64,000 nucleotides of DNA from Ecdyonurus torrentis (taxonomy: Eukaryota > Arthropoda > Insecta > Ephemeroptera > Heptageniidae), in assembly GCA_949318235.1 (NCBI GenBank), contig OX439131.1:11461625-11525624 (forward strand). The letters are read 5' to 3'. Position 1 is the first letter of the stretch. Each line of letters opens with the position of its first letter. Both the position numbers and the translations under genes were made by a program. This document shows, one piece after another, positions 44,476 through 57,502 of the stretch. The notes beneath the pieces were generated by a model. That model was not told where the DNA came from. It worked only from the letters and a program-made list of their open reading frames with translations, and ran no database searches.

Positions 44476-45885
44476 ATTCACTCATTCCAATGAGTAATAG
44501 AAGCAGACTTCAGATTTTGAAATAATTATACAATTTTAAGAAATACTTTTATTAACTATACCATACTGCAGAGAAAAATACCACTGAAATTATTTTTGCC
44601 TATATGAAGTATACAATCTCCCAAGATAAACTTACCGCAGTGTTCAATCTCTCCAACTATATTATGGGAATACCAGACAATTTGTCTATAGATTTTTTCT
44701 GGGACTACTCATGATTGCGGCAAAAAAAAAAAAAAAAAATAATAATATTTAACCATTTAAATAAATACAGCGCTACTTTTTTTAGTTTATATTTTATATA
44801 ATATATAGTATACAATAATACATTATCACAGACGAAATACGTTTGATAATGTACTGAACTACAACTGAACTTAACTTTTCAATATACTTTTATTACATCG
44901 TATAATAGTTTAAAAAATTACAGTATAATATAGCAAGCAATATGAAAAAACCAAGAGGAATACAATGCAATTAATGTGCTAATGTGTTGCATAACTTGCA
45001 GTATCACCAATTTGATTATACTGAAGCAATGTAAAAAAGAAGTCCACAAAGATCTTATTGTGGAATAAATTAGTCTTCATTATTTATTTTTTTCAATTCA
45101 TATTATAATAAACAAAATAATAATTTGTACAATACTGGATTCTTTAATCAAAGAAAAAAGAAATGACGTTTTACAAAAAATGTGATGCATGAAATAGATA
45201 ACAATGCAAAATAGTACGTTCACATTATTTGTTAAGCTGCGGTACCGAGAGTGACCCACTCTTCAGACTTCAACATTATAAACGCGACGACACAACCTTC
45301 AATTTTATGCACTTTCATGAGCGTGAGTTTGAACGAGGAGAAATCGTCCGTCTGCTATTTAACTTACGATGCAAAACTGGCAGGACAATAGATTATTGCG
45401 GAGCAAGAGCAAGTGGCTCTATTTACTAACAAGGACATAACATGACGGTGAAAAGTAATTTTCTATTATTTTCTTTGCTAATGAGATTACATCTATTTTT
45501 AGTTCATATGATTCAACATTTATTGAAAATTATACGCTCAAAGACACGGAATTCATTTAAAAGTACAAGAAAATATTTCATCGAACTAATGTTTGGCACA
45601 CAACTCTGAAATTTTTACGAAGACTTTATTCGAACGAAAACTTTATTAACATTTTGAAGGTCACCAAAAATATTTTATTTGAGTTTATAAGCATTAAGTA
45701 ATTTAAATGCATAGAATTTTACTTTTGCAATCCTCCTCTTACTATTTATGATGCACATGCCACCAATTATCTTTGTTAATCCACCAGCATACTGAATGCT
45801 TAAAAAAATCAATTCAGTTTATTTGTACATTATTGACGTCGTTACAAATAATCTAGGAGAAGGTTAATTTATATAAAAATATGGT

Positions 45886-45985
45886 ATACACCTCTTTTCA
45901 CAAAAATTGATTTGTAAGTGCATACAGTATACTATTACTATAGCATAAATATGGAAGAACGAATCAGTTTTTGTGGGAGGAGCTG
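45886..45985 (+). repeat. Dispersed repeat, copy 1
   Basis: The segment acacctcttttcacaaaaat...gtttttgtgggaggagct matches, in reverse complement, the segment at 49368-49443. See copy 2. Confidence 0.75.
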
Positions 45986-48900
45986 TATACTATCATGAAA
46001 ATAATTAAATATGGTTTGTTGCTTATGAAATCAAATAAATGAAGAAGGTTATTTTTAAGTAATAAAATAAACGACAAGATAGTAAATATTTACATGGGAG
46101 CAGTAAAGATTGATTGTTTTGGTTTATAAAGAAAGAACTTTTTTTGAAAACACACATATTTATTAAATGTATGCAAAATTTGACATACAGACAAGCCAAT
46201 ATTTTATGCAAAACAAACGTCATGAAGGTTAAAAATTAACCTTTTCAATGTAGAAATGGAAAGGAAAAACAACTTATGCATTGACATATTATTTCGAAAA
46301 CATAATGGTTTCCATTATATATATACATTTTTTTTTTTTTTAATTTAACTTGATCAGTTTAAAATTCTTTACTAATTAACATTCAATATTGACGTATAGT
46401 AAACTTGAATATCAAGTTAAAGGTTCATAGAAAAAAATTATGCATACATATATGTTTATAAGCATGATGATACATTATTATCCTTTTTTTTTTTAATTTC
46501 TTAAGTAATCAATCATTAAAATAATTACAAAAACAGCAATCGTCATGTTTTGTATACAAGAATTAAAGTTTAAAATTTCCCTTCATATGTGGCTGATAAA
46601 AGCTCGCGTATATAATTATTCAAAATTTCACATGTACGTGTTCATGAGATCTTTTCATTTTACATATATATGAATGTACAAACATTTTTATTGTTTTCAT
46701 TTTTTAAAAGTCACCAATTTAATTTGAAAAATAAAAAAATAAAAAGAGAGGTATACAAAGAAGAATAAGTTTATTAAAAGGTTTATTTAATTTTTTTGCT
46801 TGTCGGCGAAAGTAAATACGTTAGATGGATATTTATATGCGATGTTCGTCATACTTGTATATAAATATACATAGATATGTGCAATATTTAAGTTCACGGT
46901 CGTACTAATATAACAACTTTATTTACATGTTTTGTAAATGTAATAAATAAATGTAAATGAAGGATCAGCCATTAGCATGTTATATAAAAGTAATGAACTA
47001 TAAGGAATAATATTATATTATATTATATGTATACAAAATCTGCACATTGCTTCTTGCTACTCTAATCTGTGATTTGTGTGTGTGTGTGTGTTAATTTGTA
47101 TAAATTATCCTCAGACATACGTTAAAAATAATAAAAAATAATAATTAACTTTTTTGAATTTTTATTATTTTGAATTTGAAGAAATTTTAAATAGTTAGAC
47201 TTATTGTAATTCTCATAATTAAGTCAATGGAGTCATTTAATTAATTGCTATCCATCCCTTCTATTGCGAGCAAAAATAATAATCATATATAATGATGCAT
47301 TTTTGTTGGGTTTTTTCTTTCGCAATAAATTGGATGAATAAAAACTTCTTAAATTCATCACTCATATTGTGCTCAACTGACATTTTTATTAATTTGTTTA
47401 TTTTTTAAAAATGTAGAAAAGATTTTGTGCCAATTCCAAAGCTGTGATTGTAAAGTGCTGTAACTCGCTATATATATAGTGAAGAAACTTTTTTATTAAC
47501 TCATTATTTTGTTACTATTTCTAATTAGTTAAGTGGTTGATTGATCACTTTTATATATGGACTTTAACTTGGTTGCTTCTGTTTGGGTATTAACAGTTTG
47601 GCTGCATAATAAACCATGTGAACATGTGAACCATGATCTTGCACAATAAACGAACATCATTATAATCTTCTCTATAATAATACGTTGCTATAAATTCACT
47701 TTCTCAATCACACACCACAACAAACATGTTGTGTGTATTTATATGTATATAATATTCTTATTTTATACTTTATTGCGTAAATATATGTTCAATTTTCAAA
47801 ACTTTTCTTCTTACACTATAACAACTTTAAATATATAATGTACAAATTTTTCTTTCAAAACTTATTCCAGTACTTCAATATATAATGATATACACATAAA
47901 AATAATCACATGTATAATAGAAGTGGGACATGCATCACGCATAATAGAATCAATTTATAAATCTTTTATTTTTTTTTTGTAATTTTAAGAGAAAAATATA
48001 TCAAATTAAATATAAATATAACGTATTTAATTACATTCTTTAGTAACGTTTAAAATTCTTGTATATTAATGAGACATCCTAATAATGTAAATTAAATTCT
48101 ATTTATATCTACGTTTAGAACAAAATTATTATTACAAACTGGTTTTAAAAAACGAAATTAAAATAACAATAATAATCAAAGAATAGCTCCCACTAGTGTG
48201 AAACGGAATGTAGTATTCTGAATACATTTCCCAGCATTAAATTTCTTACATTATTTACTACCATCAGTGCTGGGCTAAAATAAACCCAAAATGAAAAGTT
48301 TTGTTTGAAATCTACACAGGCATAGTAAAAAGCCTGCTCTACGCATACAAAGTAGTCCAAGCAACATTCTCAGGGTAGGGTGCACAGCACAAGATGCAGC
48401 ATCCGTGGCTGCGACGCACACTTAAAAACTTTCGCTTTTTCTCATAACATTGTATACAACTGTCATTAAAACATATAATCCTTAGGAGAAATCCTCTTTT
48501 ATTAATATTTGAATTAATTTTAACGCAGAAGCTCTATCATTAAATATTATTTTACCATAGTATAATCAACAATATGGACATATAATAAGAAAATATCGTT
48601 TTATTCAAAAACGTGTAGGCCATAATTTTTACATCCTGGCTTGGTCCATTCTTGGACTAACTAGAACGGACATAAGGTACAACATGATTCAAATGTATCC
48701 TTCCTGTGCACTAGAAATTTTTTAATTTTCTAATTGTGTGTTGAAATTTTAAATACAACATTGCACGTTGAACTAATTGGTATAGTATAACTATACCATA
48801 AGTAGTGTTTTCTCTAGAAATACTGTTTGTCTTGCTATATAAAATTAATTAAATGTTAAACTTTTATTGTAATTAAAAATAAGTCTAAAATTCACTTAAG

Positions 48901-49367
48901 CATTTGGAATGTAAATAAGGCTTTTATATACCATAGACGTATAAAACTGTTTGAGACACTTATTTAATACCATAAATATACTGCTTTTAAAATAATAATT
49001 AGAAAAGAAAAATACTAAATGATAGTTATAGGAATAGACCAGCGAAAAACATAAGCATTTATATCACAAAACACTTGATGGGATTTACATAAAAAACGTT
49101 AGTTTGTCTCAAAACCCAACTGTATAGCCCCGTGTAGCAGTGATCAGAAAATTCGATTTATGCAACCCGCGCAACATTTTCATACTAATTTTTGCATGTT
49201 TCTGACGTCATAAACATTAATTTTCAAGCAAAGTGCATACTTTACAGTTTTTTCACGCTCTCTCGTGGGGCTGCATTAACATTCTGGTAAAAATTGTCAT
49301 CAGTTTTGAAGATCCCATTTCGTGTTTATTCATTAAAAAGCTCATGTTGTTTTATGTAGTCTAAAGC

Positions 49368-49505
49368 TCCTCCCACAAAAACTGCTTCGTTCATACATGC
49401 TATAGTATGCACTTATGTATCAATTTTTGTGAAAAGAGGTGTATATGGCTTTATTTTTATATACTTTTGTTGCGTATAAATAAAAAAAAAAAAAAAAAAA
49501 AAAAA
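49368..49505 (-). repeat. Dispersed repeat, copy 2, inverted, next to an A-tract
   Basis: Read on the minus strand, acacctcttttcacaaaaat...gtttttgtgggaggagct repeats copy 1 at 45886-45985 with some mismatches and small gaps. On the plus strand the unit is followed by a 23-base A-tract (49482-49505), like the tail of a short retroelement read in that direction. Confidence 0.7.
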
Positions 49506-51899
49506 GATGTTCACCCATTCAGTGCCCACAGTTTGAAGAACAAACATCTTCAAAGCACCTCTACAGGTCCACGTGGGCCACGCACATACATACAACTTTC
49601 CCTTTCACATGCGCCTCCAGTAAGGTAGCCGCGAGCCAGCTCCAGCGCTCGCTCGCTTTCACCGCGCACCGTATAGCATCCGGCACCCAGCCTCTTATCT
49701 GGCGGCCTCGCCCTTGCTCTCTCATGGACCACCACCTGTATACGCACCGAGTATGTGTATTCACACACAATACGTATAGGCATCTTTTACTAAATTATCA
49801 ATACATTAATTTGTTATTGAAAAAGTTGCTAAACATCACGTTCACGTGTTCATGTCTTTTTTATTATTTTCTGTGGCAAACTGATACAAGAATTCAAAAC
49901 AATAAAAATAAGGACCTTTGCAAGCCTTAAATTATGAAAAATCAATTATTTTGATATAGTAACGTTTACAGAAAGATAATAATGAGCATGAAATCCACAT
50001 CAAATTTATAAGTTATAATATAGAGAAAATATTCATTAGAACCGCATTTATAAATTTTTAAAAATAATAATTTATGTATGTATTGTGTACTAACTTTTTG
50101 AAAATGTAGCTGAAAAAAATCTATATAATAAAATTACACTTAAAACTTTAAATGAAGAAAAATTACGTTATAAATTATCCTGTGTAAAAAATATTGTTTC
50201 CAAAAACTCAATCGATTTATTCAACAAGCAGTAAAAGAGATTTACATTACGTAAGTTGGCAACTTTAAAATAATAATAAAAAGAAAGAAAATAGAAAAAA
50301 AAAACTGGTTTTGCTAAATGTGCCACATAAGAAATCAATAGAAAGACATAAACTGTCAAGTGCAGAAAGGAGAAAAACAAATCGGTGACGAAAAATTTTA
50401 TAATTTATTTAATTTTCATATAGAGGTTACCACATAACCTGTAATTGCTATGGGTGTCAAAATAACACACATAAGTTATGAAGTTATAATAGATATAGCA
50501 TATTATATTACTCAGTTGCGAAAAAAAAAAAAAAAAAAAAAAAAACTTGAAAGAGATGATATTAAATTATTTATTATTAAAACATGATGTAAAATTCCCG
50601 TTGTTGTTTTTTTTTGTCGGGTTCTACATTTATACTAAAAGATGTTAGTATTTTAAATAAATATTACATCATAAAATGTAAGTTTTCTTTTGTTTAATTG
50701 TTTAACAAAATGTATACGTCGTTTTATCTGAATGAAAGAGAAGAAGAGAGAGAGAAAAAAAAACAGCTCATGATGCGTATTCATAGAAATAGAGTTCGTA
50801 TGCTAATTTTTAATGCAAATGAAAAGAAGAAAAAAAATTCAAAAGATATTATTTGAATGATTATTTTTGCTTCGCCGTTCGACGTCATAAGAATTTTTCT
50901 AATTTTCTAAAGCTTTTATTTTATTTATTTATATTTACTAACGTATTTGTTTATTTATTTCATCGTAATGTCGTTGGTGGCCAGACCAGTCTAAAAATTA
51001 AAGACGATAATGCAATTTTAAAGGTGCAACTGAATGAAGAAACTTTTAATATACGTATGAACTGATCTCATAATATACAGAGATTGCTATAAAACTATAT
51101 TAAAATGTTCTAGTTCTACATAAAAATATATGCGTGGAAGCTACAACAAAACCACACATATTATTCAATCAATATTATTGCAAGATAATTGAAAACTTTG
51201 TTTCAACATTATATACAATTATAAAAATATATATGCTAGAAATAATTGTGATTCGTTAAAATAAAATTATGTAACACTAAGTCAAATCGAAACCACAATT
51301 TTATGCATTCAACTCTATAATTAACTAAATTGATGATTAGTTTTAAATAATTGGTGCCGTTTTCATAAGAGAAATAAGAGATGTACAAATAACGTATATG
51401 GGTTATTAAAGCATTTGAGTCTTTGAGAAATACATACCGAGTATTTCTGAACTAATTTAATTTTTCATCTTCACAATGATTAAGCATAAAAGTTTTACAT
51501 GCTTTTTAATATAGTGATGCAATAAAATAATTTAAAAATATTAAATATGGTTCAAGTGATATGACTTAGCTTATAACCCTGACGGCACCCTTCGCCTGTA
51601 TGCAATAAAGAGTAAAGATTCGAGAAACATGGCAATTTTTTATTTCTATATTGTATTTGTGTTATTTTCAAAAACTTAATTTACACACGTTTTTAACTAT
51701 ACTAAAACGTAATATATTTTGTTATAAACAAAAAGTAAAATCTTAAGTCCACTCAGTAATCCCATTATGATTTTTAATTTTGTGCAAAAAGTACAGAGTA
51801 TATTAAAAATTATTTCATTTCGTAAACACAACAAGTCACAACTATCGTCATGTCATAAGTTTATATTTAGTACATTTTGCATATATGTTTAAAAAATTG

Positions 51900-51902
<3 letters not shown>

Positions 51903-51991
<89 letters not shown>
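51903..51991. repeat. (GA)n microsatellite
   Basis: About 44 uninterrupted GA units. Confidence 0.97.
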
Positions 51992-51994
<3 letters not shown>

Positions 51995-52172
51995 GGGATA
52001 ACAGAAATCCAAACGTTTTGTTGTTATGTTATACGTAATTATACCCGCATACCGCATACGCTACTGAATTATAAATTATAACGTATTAAAAAAATGTTCA
52101 CATTCTAATTCTGCATGATCTGAACTTAATTGTACTCCAACCCTAAAACTATTTAAGCATTGACGTCACTGT

Positions 52173-52215
52173 TTATGTGGTTTATGAATCTGGTACCAGA
52201 TTCATAACCACATAA
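52173..52215. repeat. Near-perfect 43-bp palindrome
   Basis: The arms ttatgtggtttatgaatct and agattcataaccacataa are complementary around a central GGTACC, with one extra T on the left. Confidence 0.85.
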
Positions 52216-55200
52216 CCATATAATACTAATACAGCATATTATATTATATTATATAATATATATGTATATAATTATATCTATATATTATTTATAATAATAA
52301 TAATTCTATTTTAAACTTCGTTGGTAAAAAAAAAATTAAAAAAAAAAAACTTCTCCAACAGAGGAGAGGAGATCATTCGAGACTCCGCACGACTCAGGTG
52401 GTCACTTTCTTCTGGTGCAAGGTCAACGTCCTAACTTGCAATTTTATCGCGTGTCCCACTTCCCACAGACTGCATAATTGGTTAAAATTTTGCGCCTTGT
52501 GCTCGCCTCGCGTAACGTAGTACTCGTAGACGTATAAAATATAAAGAAGAAACAAACGATTATATGAATGAACCATCGGTATTTTATTGAAGAGCTCTGA
52601 TATGTATACATCGCTAAAAATATAGTATGTTAATAATTATAGCATTAAATTTACTGACCATATATATACATAATTTTTTATATTATATACAATTATGATG
52701 TATTGAGAAGGTGTTTAACGATGTTTTTACATTAATTCTTAACGATATACGTTTTCATAATTATACACCAGCGAGTTCTTTAACAATTTCTATCAATTGT
52801 TAGTATTGTTCGTATTGTTACTATATAAATTGCTTACAATTAAAATATATGATTTACACAATTTTACTATTTTTTGTGTTTTGAATAAAATCTAGCCTAT
52901 ACTTCCACTACTAAACTTTTTTTTTCTAATACTATTGTAATAAAAGTATTTGCATATAAATATATAAGTTTTAAAACAATACTGTGATCATGACCTATCT
53001 CGTGTAATTTACTGAGTATGCAAGACATATACGAATAAAAACAAAAATTCATCCAATTAATTGACTCCAGTCATCAATTTATTATTATTTACTGACGTCT
53101 TTTGCGAGGCAAAGAAATAAACACGATGCATTACATGCTTCATAAAAGCTCAATAATTATTTTTAGCATTACATTAAAAATGATAAATATGTAAAATGCT
53201 TATAAAATAACTAAGTATGCAATTTATAAAACCTATATTATTAAAAATGAACAAATTCTCATTAACAGCTATAATATAAAAAGTGTAAATAGTTAAAAAG
53301 AAAATCAATAATATAACCTTAAGAAAACCATTTTATTTTTTTATATTTATAGTGGTTTCCTAACAAAAATTGTACGATTTCAAAATTTAAACGATTTTTA
53401 TGTTATTTACAATGCATCTAAGGTTCTAAAATTTTGATTGTCTTTTATTTTTGTATGTACATTAGATGATCAACTTTAAATAGGGTGGTAGGTTACAAAA
53501 AAAAATGTATTAACCATAACATATTATAGTTATTATATTATAGTGTATAATATACAGTATATAAGTAATAGTATAATAGATCATTAGTGGGTTTGTAGTT
53601 TTGGCCTTGAAATAAAAACAATTTATTAATATTTTATTTATAAATTATGTTTACAGTATATCATGCAAAATCAAACTAATTCTTACTTTATATAATAGAA
53701 CTTTTTTTCCCACCTTCATAATGATGATACTGCTGCGTTGTTTTATTGCATCATTTGACAAACTTGCCCATATATATTATTTATTAATAGGTGGAAAAAA
53801 AAAAAAAAAAACTTTCCATCTTCTAGTTTCTTAAACCATTCTGATTTTGATGAAACCCGAGTGTACGGCCTACTTCTACACTGCATTTTTTACGATTAAC
53901 ATCAAATAAATTAGGCAAACACACCAATCTTTTACAATAATTATTCTCTCTATATTGCTACACTTTATATTATAATACTTTATAAATATATTCATATATA
54001 GGAAGTTTATTTAATAAATTTCAAATCAAATTTGGAAATTTCAGTGTTATTAGGTCAAACAAAAACCACGCAATTTTATTATATTATTATTATATTTTAT
54101 AATTTATTTAATTATTATTATAGTAGTTTTTTATGCAATATAATGATTTTAAGTATACTACACCTTCAATTTTATTTTCAAGGTTTGTAATTTGAGTTAG
54201 ATAGTTCTCTAACAGCGGTGATAGGTGATTTTTTTTTCTTCAAAATTAGTCTACAATATATGTTTGATTATGATTACTTCTTTTTTTTTTACGTATATTT
54301 TCATTGAATTTTGACAATGAAACGAGAGAATGTTTTTTAAAGTCATTGTCATTACAAAATTTCATATAATTACCTTCTCTTTACTGATGGATAGATTATT
54401 TATTAATCATACTATATTTCTTAAACGTTATATATAGCTGAATTTTTAAAATTCATATATATTTATATATAATGAGGAATACAAAAATCGTCCATATTTT
54501 ATAAATTCATTATCCATAATACCTTATTACTTTTGGTACTATATCGCTTTACCATTAGTATGATAGTAGTGTTATGAGAATTACTAAAAGAATTATATAG
54601 CTTAAAATCAAGTTTAATGAATTTTAAGTATTTACATATATGACATTGATAATTTTTAAACAAACTCTATAGTCTGTATGTATTCCAAATTAAAAAAAAA
54701 TTTTATACGTATCATATATTATACACACGTGGCTTAAATTATTACGCAACTAACCTATGATTTATCAAGATACAATACACTATAGCCAAGCGAGTGGTCC
54801 CGCCTATAGACCACCACGATGACCAAAACTAAATGTTCTCAAACCTGACCTGACCTACATACAACAATCATCATCGATTTAACTTTAAGTACTTCATATG
54901 ATCAAAGCTTAATTTTTATTAAAATATTTCTCTCTGCCTGTTATAATATGCTTTCATAATATATTATTAAAACAAATATTAATTATTTCTCCTTTTAAAA
55001 AAATTGTCCATGTAAGGTTTATTTGAAACTTCGAAAAATATTTTTTTCTTATTTTTATCTCCAACCAGTATAATAATATAAAGAAAAATTGACTAAAATA
55101 GTTGATCAATTAATTTTCTTCCAATAAAGAAAGGTGTGTATAATGTGGTCTGGTGTAGATTTCAGTGAAACTGGTCACGTGTTTATTTACCTGACCCACA

Positions 55201-56404
55201 TTTTAAAAACTTTTTTTTTAAAAAACGTGAGACGGAAACCTTTAAATACCTTATGTATATATATATAAAAAAAATTAAGATGTATACGTCCCATTCATTT
55301 CGAATTCTTTTGTGTATACTGTATAGTAAATAAATACGCTTTTTTTCCTGTTTTTTATTATTATTATTATTTTTATATATATAATATATAAGTGTGTTTA
55401 GAACACTCTAAAAAATTGTCCCTGGCATAATTTTTTTGATCATTTTCAATGACGAATTTATATTTAATTATAAAAGTCGTTAAATACACTGTAAAAATGT
55501 ATATACACGGTATGTAGAGGTTTCTCTCGTTATATTTAAGAGAGAAATAATTAGAATTGTAGTAATTTAATTAATCTACCTATATGTATAAGTAAAACAG
55601 AAAAATTGCATGCAGGCTCCACGTGAAATTATTTTGGTAATTGATCCCAGATACCGACAGACATTTTCCAGAATTTGCAGCTTTTGATAAATATATTAAT
55701 TTTAATTATATTAATTATTAATTAAAATTATAACAACTTTATTTATTACAGAATTGAAAAGTGCCTATTGATACTGAATGCGATGCTCAAACAAGAAATG
55801 CACGCACGCGAGTTGAAGGACGAACATACGATTGCAATTTTCTTTCGCAGTGACAAACATAATTGCAATAACAACATTATCTCCATCACTATTGTCCCGA
55901 GGTCAACAGGGTCACTTATTTATTGTTCTCCATGGTCAGAAACGTGATGTAGGCCGAGGACATTTGGGTAACCATTGTCCATCTTCCCTTATGTCACGTT
56001 AACTAACACCAAGAGTGCGACGTCTTTTTTTTCTTCTAGAATTTCCTAGTTGTGTTTGCTAATGGAGACCATTGAACTGGTGCTGTCAAATCAAATCTAT
56101 TTAACTGATTTTAGGTGGTGCATGAAGTGCTTTTCCATCAAAGTTCTGATCAGAATCACATTATAGATCTATGTTTTATTACTTACATTGTTATTGTTAA
56201 TTATATTACTTTTATTTATTTATTTTTCAGATACTTGTACATTTTGTCATTTATTTCTATTGACTACCATTTAAAGGCTTTCAACAGTGTTCAGGAATCA
56301 ATATTGACGATTTTGTAAACAAAAACAAACAAGAATAAGAAAGTAAATCAATTTAAGAGTGGTTTTTACGATTTGCAATAAAATATAGCATAGCTATTTA
56401 CAGA

Positions 56405-57062
56405 TAGTCAATCGGGGTAACTTTAAACATCATTTAACTAAAAAAAATAAATAAATAAATAAATAAATAAAATAAAGGAAATGGAAATGAGTGCCAACAG
56501 TAGAGATAATAATAATAGGAAACTTCACAATATTCATCACTTGTCAGTGGCAAGGTTCATCATTATTTTAATGTTATAATATTGGCATGATATCGGGCTT
56601 ACCATGTTAAATTGTGGGTTTTAAATTTTTAATTTCTTGCTTCAGAGTTATTAAAACACGTTAAATCGCACATCATCATAAAGTAAAAAGCATAACTCAA
56701 AAACAATGAGAAACTGACATTTTTAGGGGAACCCAGACCCTCATTTGAAGTTAACTTTGAGCATATTTTTTACCTCTTTCCTTTCTTTGGGGCTCGTTCA
56801 CGTCCTAAATACTTTTTGAGTTCTACGTATTACTTTATGATGATGTGCGATTTAACTTTTTTTAATAACTCTGAAGCGAGAAATTTAAATTTTAAAACCC
56901 TCAATTTAACATGGTAAACCCTATACCAGGTCAAAATTAACAATTAACATAAAACTAATGATGACCCTTGCCAGTGATCAACCTGATGAGCTCTGCCAGT
57001 GATGTGTCCTGATTATCTGAAGTTGACTATTGGTTGTTCAAATTCGACCCCGGTTGACTGTA
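56405..57062. mobile_element. Tc1/mariner-like MITE interrupted by a second palindromic element
   Basis: The outer ends gtcaatcggggtaactttaa and accccggttgactg belong to the same family as the intact copy at 57284-57500. The interior at about 56536-56984 is a separate large palindrome, so this reads as one fold-back element inserted into another. Confidence 0.75.
56536..56984. repeat. Palindromic element nested in the MITE
   Basis: Arms of about 190 bp are inverted copies, sharing accatgttaaattg, cttcagagttattaaaa and aaatcgcacatcatcataaa. The centre is around 56740-56800. Confidence 0.8.
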
Positions 57063-57283
57063 ACATTAATCTGCGGCATTTTTTCTTTACGATACAAACT
57101 ATTAGCATGAAAGAATTATAATACACTGTAGTATATTATTATCGGTATACTTCATATAATTCAAAGCTCTATTTCGTTTTTTTTTTTTTTTTTTTTTTTA
57201 ATATTTCAATAAAAGATACAAAACACAGAAACCTGCCAAGATATTATAAGACTTCTTGATCATATAAGTTTAATGTTAATATA

Positions 57284-57500
57284 CAGTCAACCGGGGTGAC
57301 TTTGAACGCCGGGGGTGACTTTGAACACCCAATTATCTCTGTCTTGGGGCCTCATTTTAGAAATTTGAAGAATCTTGCTATTGTTCAAATTTGTTTTTAA
57401 TCTTAATGAAATGTTTCAAAATTTTGAAATGAGTGCCCAAAGTAGAGATAAATGGGTGTTCAAAGTCACCCCGGGCGTTCAAAGTCACCCCGGTTGACTG
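57284..57500. mobile_element. Intact Tc1/mariner-like MITE with TA target duplication
   Basis: The element begins CAGTCAACCGGGGTGAC and ends GTCACCCCGGTTGACTG, flanked by TA at 57282-57283 and 57501-57502. The inner repeat GGGGTGACTTTGAACaCC follows the terminal one on each side. CAGT ends with TA duplication are typical of Tc1/mariner derivatives. It is 217 bp and non-coding. Confidence 0.85.
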
Positions 57501-57502
57501 TA

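Noticed and set aside
49550..49783. Cys/Arg-rich open frames in the GC-richer patch
   Set aside because: Overlapping frames on both strands are open simply because of higher GC; no recognisable protein.
56983..57030. CTGATGAG as a second hammerhead core
   Set aside because: No stem II or GAAA follows at the required spacing.
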